A DNA stretch of 12,795 nucleotides from Robiginitomaculum sp. (lineage in GTDB: Bacteria; Pseudomonadota; Alphaproteobacteria; Caulobacterales; Maricaulaceae): positions 10,141 through 22,935 of the forward strand of contig NVVO01000036.1 in NCBI GenBank assembly GCA_002733385.1. The letters run 5' to 3'. Shown one piece after another: positions 1 through 8,320 of the stretch. Below the pieces are notes generated by a model. It was not told the DNA's origin. It made no database searches and saw nothing but the letters and a program-made list of their open reading frames with translations. Both the position numbers and the translations under genes were made by a program. Numbering within the stretch: the first letter of the stretch is position 1; each line of letters starts with the position of its first letter.

Positions 1-3000
1 GCCGCCGTTCCAAAATGTTCAAATAATTTTTGTGATGCCGTAAGATAAGCCGTATAAACGCGGATTAACATTGCAGGACGCGAACTACCCGGCGAGCAAA
101 TTCCTAAATACCGTCGCCCTGGCTTCGAGCTTACAGGTCTCTGAACGGAGAAGAAATTATCACTGATATCTAGGCCAGACGGCGGAAATACACACACATT
201 GCGCATAAATACGCTAGCAATTTGCTCTTTAGCTTTACGAACGGTCGCCGTAGAAGCAATAATCTTTGGCATTACAGACTTTCCCGCATATTGCCAAGTA
301 GCCAACTTATCAATGGCAGATTCGTAAAGTCCGACCATAGTGCCGAGCGGCCCGCTGATTAGATGAAATTCATCTTGAATGATTAAATCAGGTGGCCTAA
401 GTCGCGTCACCTTTTTAGACTTTACTGAGGGTAAACCACTTTGCGCTCTATGTGTTCCCGTACAATCAGCGTCAGGCCATAAGAATCCGTGTCTTGGGCA
501 TTCCGTATCGACTTGACCAAAGAGTGTTCGGGTTTCCCCGCGCCATGCCATCATAGCAAATTTATCAACAGTTGCGATTAACATTGAGGGCGGACGGTGA
601 TAAATTTCTTCGTCAACCACAAGAACAGGCAATCCAGGACGAGGGTTATTACTTGACTGCCCCTTTGAGAACTCGCAACGACCTTTTTTATCCCCGCAAT
701 AGATAGCCGTTTGTTTAGACACTTTATTCACTTCAATATCTAGGCCTGGCACTATTTCGGTTCCACACCAAGGGCAACTTGTTAGCTGTGCTGGGGACGT
801 ACTCCCCGCGTCAAATTTACTGTCATCACGAATATCTTCAATAGCCCTGTGACTATTCGCCGTTGTACCCGGCGTAACCTTGTTGCCAACCCATAGCCCT
901 ATGGTAAATGGACTTTCACCAAGCGTGTTATCACCTCTCTTTAACGCATTTTTGCGAAGAGATTCCATCGCACATAGCAGAGCGGTGCCTCGCTGAAATT
1001 GCTGTAATGTCAACAGCCGCAGTGTGTAACGCATAATAACCGAAAGACCACGTTGCCCGTCATATCCTCCAAGTTCACCTTGGAACCGACGAATAGCCAT
1101 CGCGAAAGCTGCGACTCCTAGGTAGGCTTCCGTTTTACCACCGCCCGTTGGAAACCAAAGTAGGTCAGCATAAGCTTCAACGGGTACAGTGCGATCCTTA
1201 TGCAAAGGGTCGGCTAGTGACGGTAGCGACAACAGCATAAATGCTAGCTGAAAAGGTCGCCAAGAGCGGTTTTTTCTAATATCTATATCGCTGACAGTTA
1301 AACTCTCCCCGCGCCGCTGTGAGAGTGCATAAATGCTTCTAACGCGCTGGCTTGCCATTGCTAAATTGGCGAAGCGAAAAGCTCTAAGAGCATCTCCTTG
1401 CTTTGCATCAGCCAATACATTTATGCCCTCGACCAATCGGTCATGTATCGCTTTACAGGCTTCAATGGAAGCCTTGGCTGCATCATTATGACCAACCACA
1501 TCAACACCAACGCGGCCAGATTGTTCCGTTATCCAAGTCTGGTAATCATCTGTAAGAATTGAGAGAGCCGTGACTAAATCTTCTCGGCTCATTTTAGCCA
1601 ATTCTTTCATATCAAGATAGCCATCATTGACCAACCGCCGCATTTCTGGGCGGTCTTCTATTCCTAGGCCAGGTGTCTCTGTCACGGGGACTTCATATTG
1701 CGGAACAATGACTGTCCGGATTTCAGTCGCACGTTCGGGCTGGTCTATGGGGGTTGAGGCATGTACGGCAATTCCGTGTCCTACTGCAAATTCGACATTC
1801 TCACGGTAAATCATTTCTAAGCTATCGCGTTCAGGATCAACAGTGCTCGAACTTGGCGGAGACTTTCGTCTAAATATGGCTTTGTTAGCCGTACCACTTG
1901 CCGCTCGGACGTTAATTACCGGCTGGAATATCCAAGCTGCATCTTTATTTTGGCTTGGTTCTGGCTGTGCGTTCACCAAAAACACTGTCACTAAACGGTC
2001 ACCAGAATCATTGATTGGCCGAATAGTTCCTTGAAGCCTGACATCAGGATTTTCAGAATCAGGAGCTTCGTGCGAAATAGCGCCTGCGGTTAGAGGCAAC
2101 GTAAATTTTCCGCCACACGGTATGCGCTGCCATATGCGCGCACGGGCCCCTTTCTCTTCTTTTCCAGTTTCTCGATTGCGGCGAATTTTAAATATGTCGG
2201 TATCATAATCACGTTCATACCGTCCCCACCGCGCTTCTAGTTCAATTTCTTTGACATCGCCTGACACGCAGAACGTCAATCCAAAACTAGAGGGTACGAG
2301 TGATTGGTTGCTCGCGGCATCAATTTCATCGCCGTTAGCATCATCTGGACTCACCCGTCCTGTGGAGCTTTCAAATTCAGCGCCGGGTTCATGGCGCCCC
2401 GTATGAATATCAAGATCGTCAGGTTCCTCGGCATTGGTTTCAGCCAGTGGCCCTTCTAACCCCTCAATACCTCCGGGTTCATTTACAGTTGGTGCAAATT
2501 TACCGACAAGGTAACGGTCACGAACGCCCATATCAACGATTTGTTCGTTGGGGCCATTGGCAGGGCCGAGTAGATCATCCGTAACAGAAAACTGTAACAG
2601 TTCGCGAATATATGCCTGCTTTGCAAGCCTTGGAAATTTATCCAACGGCTTTCCGACAAGACCGGGCGTTACATTTACAAAATCCGACCATTGAAGGCGG
2701 GCGATTTGCCCATTCTTAGGTAGCGAAAACCCAATGTCTGTTACGGTTGTTTCATTTATAGCGGGTAGCATTTCTTCAAAATATATTGTGGTTTTAGATT
2801 CGGTCGAGCGCACACGCAACGCTTTACCAATGCGCGTAATTTTCCCATCAGGCGTAGCAATCAAGAACCAATCCGTTTCCCGTATTGCAGAGAACATCAT
2901 TGGATCGCCACTAAGCTCTAGAGCATAATCAGGGAACCGAAATTCATACTGGCCAATATTTCTATCTTCAACAATCCAGCACATCGCACTGTCGGCATCA

Positions 3001-4187
3001 CGGGTTTCCGTGGCTAGGCGCTGCGCTATTACATTATTGGCCATATTTTGGTGAATAGTTGAAAGTCCCTCAACCACAATTCTCTTATTAAATTCTTCAT
3101 TCCCCAGTTCCGCATTCAGCCGTCCCAACAATTCATCGAGAAAGCTACTACTGATGGATGGGACACCTGTAAAATCAAGTTTTATGGCTCCATCAATGTC
3201 TGGTAGAATAGATATTAGCTTCCGCCTAAGCCGTGTTGCTGGGGGCCTACCGCCCGTATGATTACAGTCATCTTTTATTAAAATTCCATACTCAGAAACT
3301 CGTTCCGCTACAGCGTCAATGTAGGACGCGCCTCGTTCGCCAATCCAAATGCTGTCAAGGGCAACGGGCTTATTCAAATCAAATGAGAGAGAAACACACG
3401 TTCCGTTTAATGTATCGCTTTGCGAAAAACCTAGGTCTGAACCATTGACCATTCTATATTGCGCAGAGCCAGAGTTTACTGAAATTGATCCTTGGTTTTT
3501 CTTGATGATTTCCAAACTGCCTGCCATGCCATTGCCTTGCCCCACATTACTGTCGCGAGTAACGCCGCGTTCTAATGCTTTTTCAATGGCTTCAATATCT
3601 GAACCCAACTCAAAAGTGCCGCCGAGTGAACCGCGCAGGCCAATACCGCTATCGCATATGGCAATATTTAGTTTGTTTTGTAGCGGGATTAACTGTGCGC
3701 ACACAACCCCAGGACTTTTAGTTTGCGAATGAACAAAAATATTATCCACTATTTCGTTTACGGCCCATTCAAAGGCAGGCAGGAAATCACGGGCATTATC
3801 AAATTGCTGAAGCACGATATCAGAGATTGCATTAACGGTGTCAAACACATCATTATCGTCACTGATGAGCATGATGGGAGTGAACCGTCCCGAATCTGGT
3901 AAACGGTTATGGCTAGGCTCTTCCAGACCTAATACGCGATGAAAATTCATCCGTGCCAAATACCCTAAGACAGTTGAGTCACCATCTATCTCTATTTTAT
4001 GACCATTTGATTGTTGCGCCAATAGCCAGCTTGTGAGAAGTGCAATAGCACCCGTTTCCATGAAGCATTCATCAGGGAATTTTAGTGTAATTGCATCACC
4101 TGATTTGTGTTCTTCACTATCCCATTTTTGAATGATCGAGCGGGTTTTTGCCAAGTTGTTAGATTTTATAAAGCGCAAAACTGACAT
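1..4187 (-). CDS. drmA: STAS-like/GHKL ATPase/DUF4325 module fused to DISARM helicase DrmA (partial, runs off the left edge)
   Basis: Reading from the ATG at 4187 gives 1395 codons without a stop up to the window edge; the C-terminus lies outside. I checked that codon phase is the same from the GHKL part through to the helicase motifs. Residues about 30-90 look STAS-like, ending in YLARMNF. A GHKL ATPase domain follows: N box NEIVDN (144-149), DSGIG (179-183), GQGNG (216-220) and GT (262-263). A DUF4325 STAS-like domain spans about 333-400 (LDFTGVPSISSSFLDELLG). Residues about 405-515 are beta-rich and unassigned. Typical DrmA sequence begins near 525 (LLGPANGPNE at 539-548), with an acidic linker (about 565-620) and WRPFQLAF before Walker A FPTGGGKT (about 1012-1019). 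Then come MRYTLRLLT, two Cys/His clusters (1138-1171 and 1230-1246), DEFH (1272-1275) and STAT (1312-1315). The second RecA-like domain is cut off. DrmA with DrmB is the DISARM DNA-engaging helicase. Described DrmA proteins lack this N-terminal module as far as I know. The gene has its own ribosome binding site. Confidence 0.9.
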   Translation of the reverse strand, partial: MSVLRFIKSNNLAKTRSIIQKWDSEEHKSGDAITLKFPDECFMETGAIALLTSWLLAQQSNGHKIEIDGDSTVLGYLARMNFHRVLGLEEPSHNRLPDSGRFTPIMLISDDNDVFDTVNAISDIVLQQFDNARDFLPAFEWAVNEIVDNIFVHSQTKSPGVVCAQLIPLQNKLNIAICDSGIGLRGSLGGTFELGSDIEAIEKALERGVTRDSNVGQGNGMAGSLEIIKKNQGSISVNSGSAQYRMVNGSDLGFSQSDTLNGTCVSLSFDLNKPVALDSIWIGERGASYIDAVAERVSEYGILIKDDCNHTGGRPPATRLRRKLISILPDIDGAIKLDFTGVPSISSSFLDELLGRLNAELGNEEFNKRIVVEGLSTIHQNMANNVIAQRLATETRDADSAMCWIVEDRNIGQYEFRFPDYALELSGDPMMFSAIRETDWFLIATPDGKITRIGKALRVRSTESKTTIYFEEMLPAINETTVTDIGFSLPKNGQIARLQWSDFVNVTPGLVGKPLDKFPRLAKQAYIRELLQFSVTDDLLGPANGPNEQIVDMGVRDRYLVGKFAPTVNEPGGIEGLEGPLAETNAEEPDDLDIHTGRHEPGAEFESSTGRVSPDDANGDEIDAASNQSLVPSSFGLTFCVSGDVKEIELEARWGRYERDYDTDIFKIRRNRETGKEEKGARARIWQRIPCGGKFTLPLTAGAISHEAPDSENPDVRLQGTIRPINDSGDRLVTVFLVNAQPEPSQNKDAAWIFQPVINVRAASGTANKAIFRRKSPPSSSTVDPERDSLEMIYRENVEFAVGHGIAVHASTPIDQPERATEIRTVIVPQYEVPVTETPGLGIEDRPEMRRLVNDGYLDMKELAKMSREDLVTALSILTDDYQTWITEQSGRVGVDVVGHNDAAKASIEACKAIHDRLVEGINVLADAKQGDALRAFRFANLAMASQRVRSIYALSQRRGESLTVSDIDIRKNRSWRPFQLAFMLLSLPSLADPLHKDRTVPVEAYADLLWFPTGGGKTEAYLGVAAFAMAIRRFQGELGGYDGQRGLSVIMRYTLRLLTLQQFQRGTALLCAMESLRKNALKRGDNTLGESPFTIGLWVGNKVTPGTTANSHRAIEDIRDDSKFDAGSTSPAQLTSCPWCGTEIVPGLDIEVNKVSKQTAIYCGDKKGRCEFSKGQSSNNPRPGLPVLVVDEEIYHRPPSMLIATVDKFAMMAWRGETRTLFGQVDTECPRHGFLWPDADCTGTHRAQSGLPSVKSKKVTRLRPPDLIIQDEFHLISGPLGTMVGLYESAIDKLATWQYAGKSVMPKIIASTATVRKAKEQIASVFMRNVCVFPPSGLDISDNFFSVQRPVSSKPGRRYLGICSPGSSRPAMLIRVYTAYLTASQKLFEHFGTA

Positions 4188-7100
4188 TACGTTTCTCCCT
4201 TTGCAGTGGGAGGTAATTTTGCAAAGAGATCAAACTCAGATAAAATTCCACCTTCTTTTTTTATTTGTTTTAAATTTTTGCCTGCTTTTTTGTTTAAGCT
4301 ATTCTCAATTTCATATCGGCCTTTATTTAAGGCAGATAAACGACCTAATATTTTGAGTCGCGCTTTTTCAGAAATGGTAAAACGTGTATTCATTCCATCT
4401 GGTAAATAACCTACATCATGAAAACCAGTATCTAAATCAACACCTGTCCATTTATACATATCAGCAATTTTTTGATTCATAGTGGCTTGCAGGTCTCTAA
4501 TCCTTAACATAGGTAAAGATAATTTAGTTGGGTCATGAAAATCATTATAAAACTTTGTAAGACCCAAATTTTCGGATTCCATAAATGTTTGACGGGCTTC
4601 AAAAAACTCTTGCCCCAATATTTCTAAGTCAGCATTGCCGCTCTCTATGAAGCCATCGACAAATGGGAATGTTTCAAAAATATTTCCGTGAGCATATACT
4701 AGGCTATGAAGATCTCCTCCTAATGAAGTCTTTTGTTTCCAAGCCCAAACGCCATGAATGTCAGAAGACAACATTGCAAGCATTGAGAATCTATCATCAC
4801 TTAGGACACATAATTTATTAGAATAAATATAGTTAGAGGGCAAAAATGTAAATGCTGGATACTTTGTTACGCCTGTTGAAATTACCATCACTTGGTCAAG
4901 TTTTACCTTTCCACCTAACCACCCCCTTGGGTGACTAACAAAAACCTCTCCTCTGGAAATTGAGTGATATAAAGCAGGACGTTTTTCACCATATTGCCAC
5001 CAACGCTGCGGAAGAGGCTTTCGTAATTTATACTCCCCATTTTCTTTAAGCTGTTGTCGCCCTCCTTTAACCGTGTCTTGGATTATAGTATATGCTTCTA
5101 ATAATAGTTTAGCCTTTTCTTCTGGCCAGTCCCAAAAACAAATCACCCAACAAATAGGAGTATAAACAGGGCTTTTATTTACCTCATTCCCACCAATAAA
5201 TTGGAAAATTACTTTTTCGTATTCTTGATCGGATTTTAAAAGTTTTTGCGCAAGCGAAGAATCTATTTTAAACCCTTCCCCTAACAAAATGGTACCTTGA
5301 AAAATCATACCTGTATTTTGAGGTAATGTTTTAGGTTCCCAAAAATTCGTATCACTTAAATCTTCCGAAATTAAATCGACGTGCGTGCCATTGAGATATT
5401 TATTTCCTCCCCATGCGCATTTGGAATGGCTTAATTGATGAACAATAACCGATGCTTTCCCAGGCCAACGAATATTTGTTTTGGCATCAAATATGACTGA
5501 ACCGTTCTTTAGAATTTGAGAAAGTCCAGCTTCTCGATTTTTTCCTTCGGAGACCGAACGCCTAACAATAAAACCTGACATTCCATCTTTGGATAACAGT
5601 TTCGTCATTCTGAGTAAGAAAAAAACCACTAAATCAACTGATGATTTTTCTTCATAGCAGATATGATTTACTAAGTATTTTTGATAGGCTACACCAAAGC
5701 TACCCGACAATCTCTGCCCACCAACAAAAGGCGGGTTTCCTACAAAAGCATCAAAACCACTTCGTTTATTGTCAAAAACTTCGGGAAACTCTAGCGGCCA
5801 ATGAAATGGAACTCTAGGTGGTTTCCCGTCAGGAAGGCCAATCGACAAATGCTGTTTGGTCCGCCGCTTCAGTTCGGAAATGCTCCGTTCTTCGCCGCCA
5901 AGTACTTGCCCGACAAATATTGACAATTTAGTCGTATCAATTTTTGCAGACTTCGCAGCTAAAACTTCACCGATTAAGGCATTAGCAATCATTGTTGAAA
6001 TTCTAACTTCGGATTTTGCCTGTCGGTCCAAGTTTTTCATGATTTCCACATCGTGAATATCATTTACGGGCTTGGCTCGAAGTTCGGTTCTTAATTCAAC
6101 GGCCTTAGACACAGCATCATCAACATCATGCGCAAAAAGTTTTTTTGAAGCTTTATCAGGTTCACTGAAATCTAAATTTATTAGCTGTCCTAGCGATGTT
6201 ATACCCAACAAGCTATCGCCACTTTTCAGATTGTGATCCAAAAAACCAAATGGCCGCCCTTTTGCAAGTGTAACCAGCCAAATGGATAGTTTTGCTAGCT
6301 CGACTGCAAGCGGATTCATATCAACACCGTACAGGCACTTTTCAGCAATCAATCGTTTTGCCAAAATCAACCGCTCGTCCAGCTCATTAGGAGCAAGCTC
6401 TTTGTCGTCACTAAGATCAATTACACTTCCATCAACTGCAATTTTACCACCTGTTGTTTCAGCGCTCACCCAAGCTTCCACGAGGCGATCAGACAGCCAT
6501 CGACATACTTGCACCAAGAAAGCACCTGATCCCATTGCAGGGTCACAAATACGCAAATCCAATAACTCTTTCGGGGATTTAAGCACCCATTCCTCTTTGG
6601 GAATACCTTCCGCTGGGCCAGTATAAGCAAGAGGCGTGAGTGTTGTTTTGACGATTTGTTCCGTAAATAATTTTGGTGTGTAATGTGTACCGCTTTCACG
6701 TCTGTCCATGCCAGCCGCAACCATAAAAGCATCTTTTGGGTAGACTAAAGGGTAGCCCCAATTATCGAGCCTGATTAAATGTATGTATGGTTTTAATGTG
6801 TCTCGAAGTTCCTCATTGTTTTGGCAGGACACTAATAACCGTTCAAGCGCAGATGCGTCAGGTGTTTTAGCTAAATCGTTTTTGACACGGCTTGCGGAAC
6901 TCTTGGTTCGTTCTTTAAGTAAGTCAGCAATACTATTTGACGCTACCGCTTCCTCAATTTCTGTTAGTGTCACCCAAGGGTTTTTAGCATTTTTTGTAGC
7001 GTCCAAATCAAGTGTAACGTCTTTAGCGCGGATAGCTGTACGTTCGAGCAAACCCTCATAAACATACCCAATTTGCTCTACATCAAGAGCACGGTAGGAA

Positions 7101-8320
7101 AGTGTTCTACCTCTAAATAATTGAACCGCGTCAAGCAACAACAAGACTGTTCTGTTACTGATTGGTAGAGGAAGTGCTTGATCTTCTTTCCATTTAGAAC
7201 CTTTGGCACGGCCTTCTAAAAATGGAAAACGGTCAGGGTCAAACAATGAGCCACCTAGAGCAGGTAGGCGCATAGCTTGATGATCTACACCAGCGTACAC
7301 GGCTCGAAATAGCGCTAACAACCTTGACCAAGCATCCCAACGTCTGTCGAGTATTTCGGTAGATGTTTCTCGGAGCTGACTACGAAGAGTCGAAATTGCA
7401 TAATTGGCTTCATAATGCTCGTCTCCAAGCAGCATAAGGCCACGTTCTTCTGCTGACAGTAGAAACACAATTCGCATCATGACGGTTAATCCAGCTTCAT
7501 AAAGCTCCGTTGCTTTCACCCCTGTTAGCAGTGTTCGACTACGGTCTATATCCGCACGGTCGAAAGATTGAATTAGAACTTCAACGGCTCGGCGAACTTG
7601 TTCTCCAAGAGCGTCAGTGACATCATCTTGGTTTTCTAAAGAACGGTCTAAAAGCGCGGGGAGTTGCTGGTCAACACTAACAAAAAACCGTCTAACACCA
7701 AACAAATTCACAAAAGCTTGTAATGTAATCGGTTCCTGTACCCATAGACGAGCATACCAACTCGCGAATGTAGTCACGCCTCCTATGGGCGCATCAATAA
7801 ACATCCACTGCTCACCATTTGTTACAAGCCCTAAACGTACATTTGTCCCCCGGCACAGCTCAACCATCCGTTCTATAGGTGACGCTAACCAGCCTTCCGA
7901 ATTCATTACTCCATCCAAAGGTACGCCTGCCTCGTAAGTAACAACAAGCATTTTGGGTGCATTGTCATCCTGATCATCAACAATGGCATAATGCGGAATC
8001 AAATTCACGCTATAGCCCGTTACTTCATGTGATAATTCAGGAGACAAACTGTCTGCGCTTTTTAATACTTCTGCATCTAGCTCTAGAACATTCGATAAAA
8101 TATGAGCAATCCAAGCATCATGTATTTTTGGAGCTACGGGATCACGGTCAAGTATGCAATCTCGCCATTCATCATAAGCCTGCCGAACGCTTTTTCTTGA
8201 TTTGGAGCTTAACTGTTCCAGGCCTTGTGGAAACGCACTTTCAAGCACGGTTTCTGCTAAAAATGGCCCAGATACGTCAAGAAGAGAAAGCCACTCGGAA
8301 TGTAGCGAATAATTGGTCAT
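4187..8320 (-). CDS. drmMI: Eco57I-like N6-adenine DNA methyltransferase of the DISARM locus, DrmMI type
   Basis: A 1377-residue protein built like the type IIG/PglX group. The N-terminal domain (about 60-210) resembles the HsdR-type nuclease fold, with 'LVTNGEQWMFI' at 165-175, but its catalytic residues look replaced (H110, G132). A helical region follows. The methyltransferase core has motif I DPAMGSGAF (593-601), GVDMNP (665-670) and a following 'LKSGDSLLG' stretch, and the catalytic motif NPPF (862-865) of N6-adenine methylases. The C-terminal third is the target-recognition region, with the hallmark IGGNEVN (1042-1048). It should methylate adenine N6 in a specific asymmetric site using S-adenosylmethionine, marking host DNA for DISARM. 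It overlaps drmD by ATGA and the DrmA-fusion gene by one base (TAATG). The C-terminal coding part is clearly richer in A+T than the rest, suggesting exchange of the recognition domain. BREX PglX is the nearest alternative, but no BREX partner genes are present here. Confidence 0.88.
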   Translation of the reverse strand: MTNYSLHSEWLSLLDVSGPFLAETVLESAFPQGLEQLSSKSRKSVRQAYDEWRDCILDRDPVAPKIHDAWIAHILSNVLELDAEVLKSADSLSPELSHEVTGYSVNLIPHYAIVDDQDDNAPKMLVVTYEAGVPLDGVMNSEGWLASPIERMVELCRGTNVRLGLVTNGEQWMFIDAPIGGVTTFASWYARLWVQEPITLQAFVNLFGVRRFFVSVDQQLPALLDRSLENQDDVTDALGEQVRRAVEVLIQSFDRADIDRSRTLLTGVKATELYEAGLTVMMRIVFLLSAEERGLMLLGDEHYEANYAISTLRSQLRETSTEILDRRWDAWSRLLALFRAVYAGVDHQAMRLPALGGSLFDPDRFPFLEGRAKGSKWKEDQALPLPISNRTVLLLLDAVQLFRGRTLSYRALDVEQIGYVYEGLLERTAIRAKDVTLDLDATKNAKNPWVTLTEIEEAVASNSIADLLKERTKSSASRVKNDLAKTPDASALERLLVSCQNNEELRDTLKPYIHLIRLDNWGYPLVYPKDAFMVAAGMDRRESGTHYTPKLFTEQIVKTTLTPLAYTGPAEGIPKEEWVLKSPKELLDLRICDPAMGSGAFLVQVCRWLSDRLVEAWVSAETTGGKIAVDGSVIDLSDDKELAPNELDERLILAKRLIAEKCLYGVDMNPLAVELAKLSIWLVTLAKGRPFGFLDHNLKSGDSLLGITSLGQLINLDFSEPDKASKKLFAHDVDDAVSKAVELRTELRAKPVNDIHDVEIMKNLDRQAKSEVRISTMIANALIGEVLAAKSAKIDTTKLSIFVGQVLGGEERSISELKRRTKQHLSIGLPDGKPPRVPFHWPLEFPEVFDNKRSGFDAFVGNPPFVGGQRLSGSFGVAYQKYLVNHICYEEKSSVDLVVFFLLRMTKLLSKDGMSGFIVRRSVSEGKNREAGLSQILKNGSVIFDAKTNIRWPGKASVIVHQLSHSKCAWGGNKYLNGTHVDLISEDLSDTNFWEPKTLPQNTGMIFQGTILLGEGFKIDSSLAQKLLKSDQEYEKVIFQFIGGNEVNKSPVYTPICWVICFWDWPEEKAKLLLEAYTIIQDTVKGGRQQLKENGEYKLRKPLPQRWWQYGEKRPALYHSISRGEVFVSHPRGWLGGKVKLDQVMVISTGVTKYPAFTFLPSNYIYSNKLCVLSDDRFSMLAMLSSDIHGVWAWKQKTSLGGDLHSLVYAHGNIFETFPFVDGFIESGNADLEILGQEFFEARQTFMESENLGLTKFYNDFHDPTKLSLPMLRIRDLQATMNQKIADMYKWTGVDLDTGFHDVGYLPDGMNTRFTISEKARLKILGRLSALNKGRYEIENSLNKKAGKNLKQIKKEGGILSEFDLFAKLPPTAKGET
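4195..4200 (-). promoter_or_regulatory. Ribosome binding site of the DrmA-fusion gene
   Basis: AGGGAG on the minus strand with a 7-nt spacer (AAACGTA) to the ATG at 4187, lying within the last codons of the adenine methyltransferase. Stop and start share one base (TAATG, 4189-4185). This good site supports initiation at 4187, so the GHKL/STAS part is made as the true N-terminus of the DrmA protein. Confidence 0.65.

Noticed and set aside
1..2771. Separate DrmA gene starting at an internal ATG (residue 473, position 2771)
   Set aside because: There is no stop codon between the GHKL/STAS part and DrmA, and the sequence before this ATG has only a weak GAAGAA directly adjacent to it. A shorter second product cannot be excluded but nothing supports it.
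3233..3732. Plus-strand reading frames of 70-130 codons, also at 6282-6626, 6783-7061, 7617-7937, 7957-8322 and 8450-8839
   Set aside because: They lie wholly opposite strongly supported minus-strand genes, have no recognisable domains and are expected by chance opposite long genes.
4187..8320. Stand-alone type IIG restriction-modification enzyme or BREX PglX
   Set aside because: The nuclease motif appears replaced, no BREX genes are present, and the gene lies between DrmD and DrmA with overlapping ends, which fits DrmMI better.
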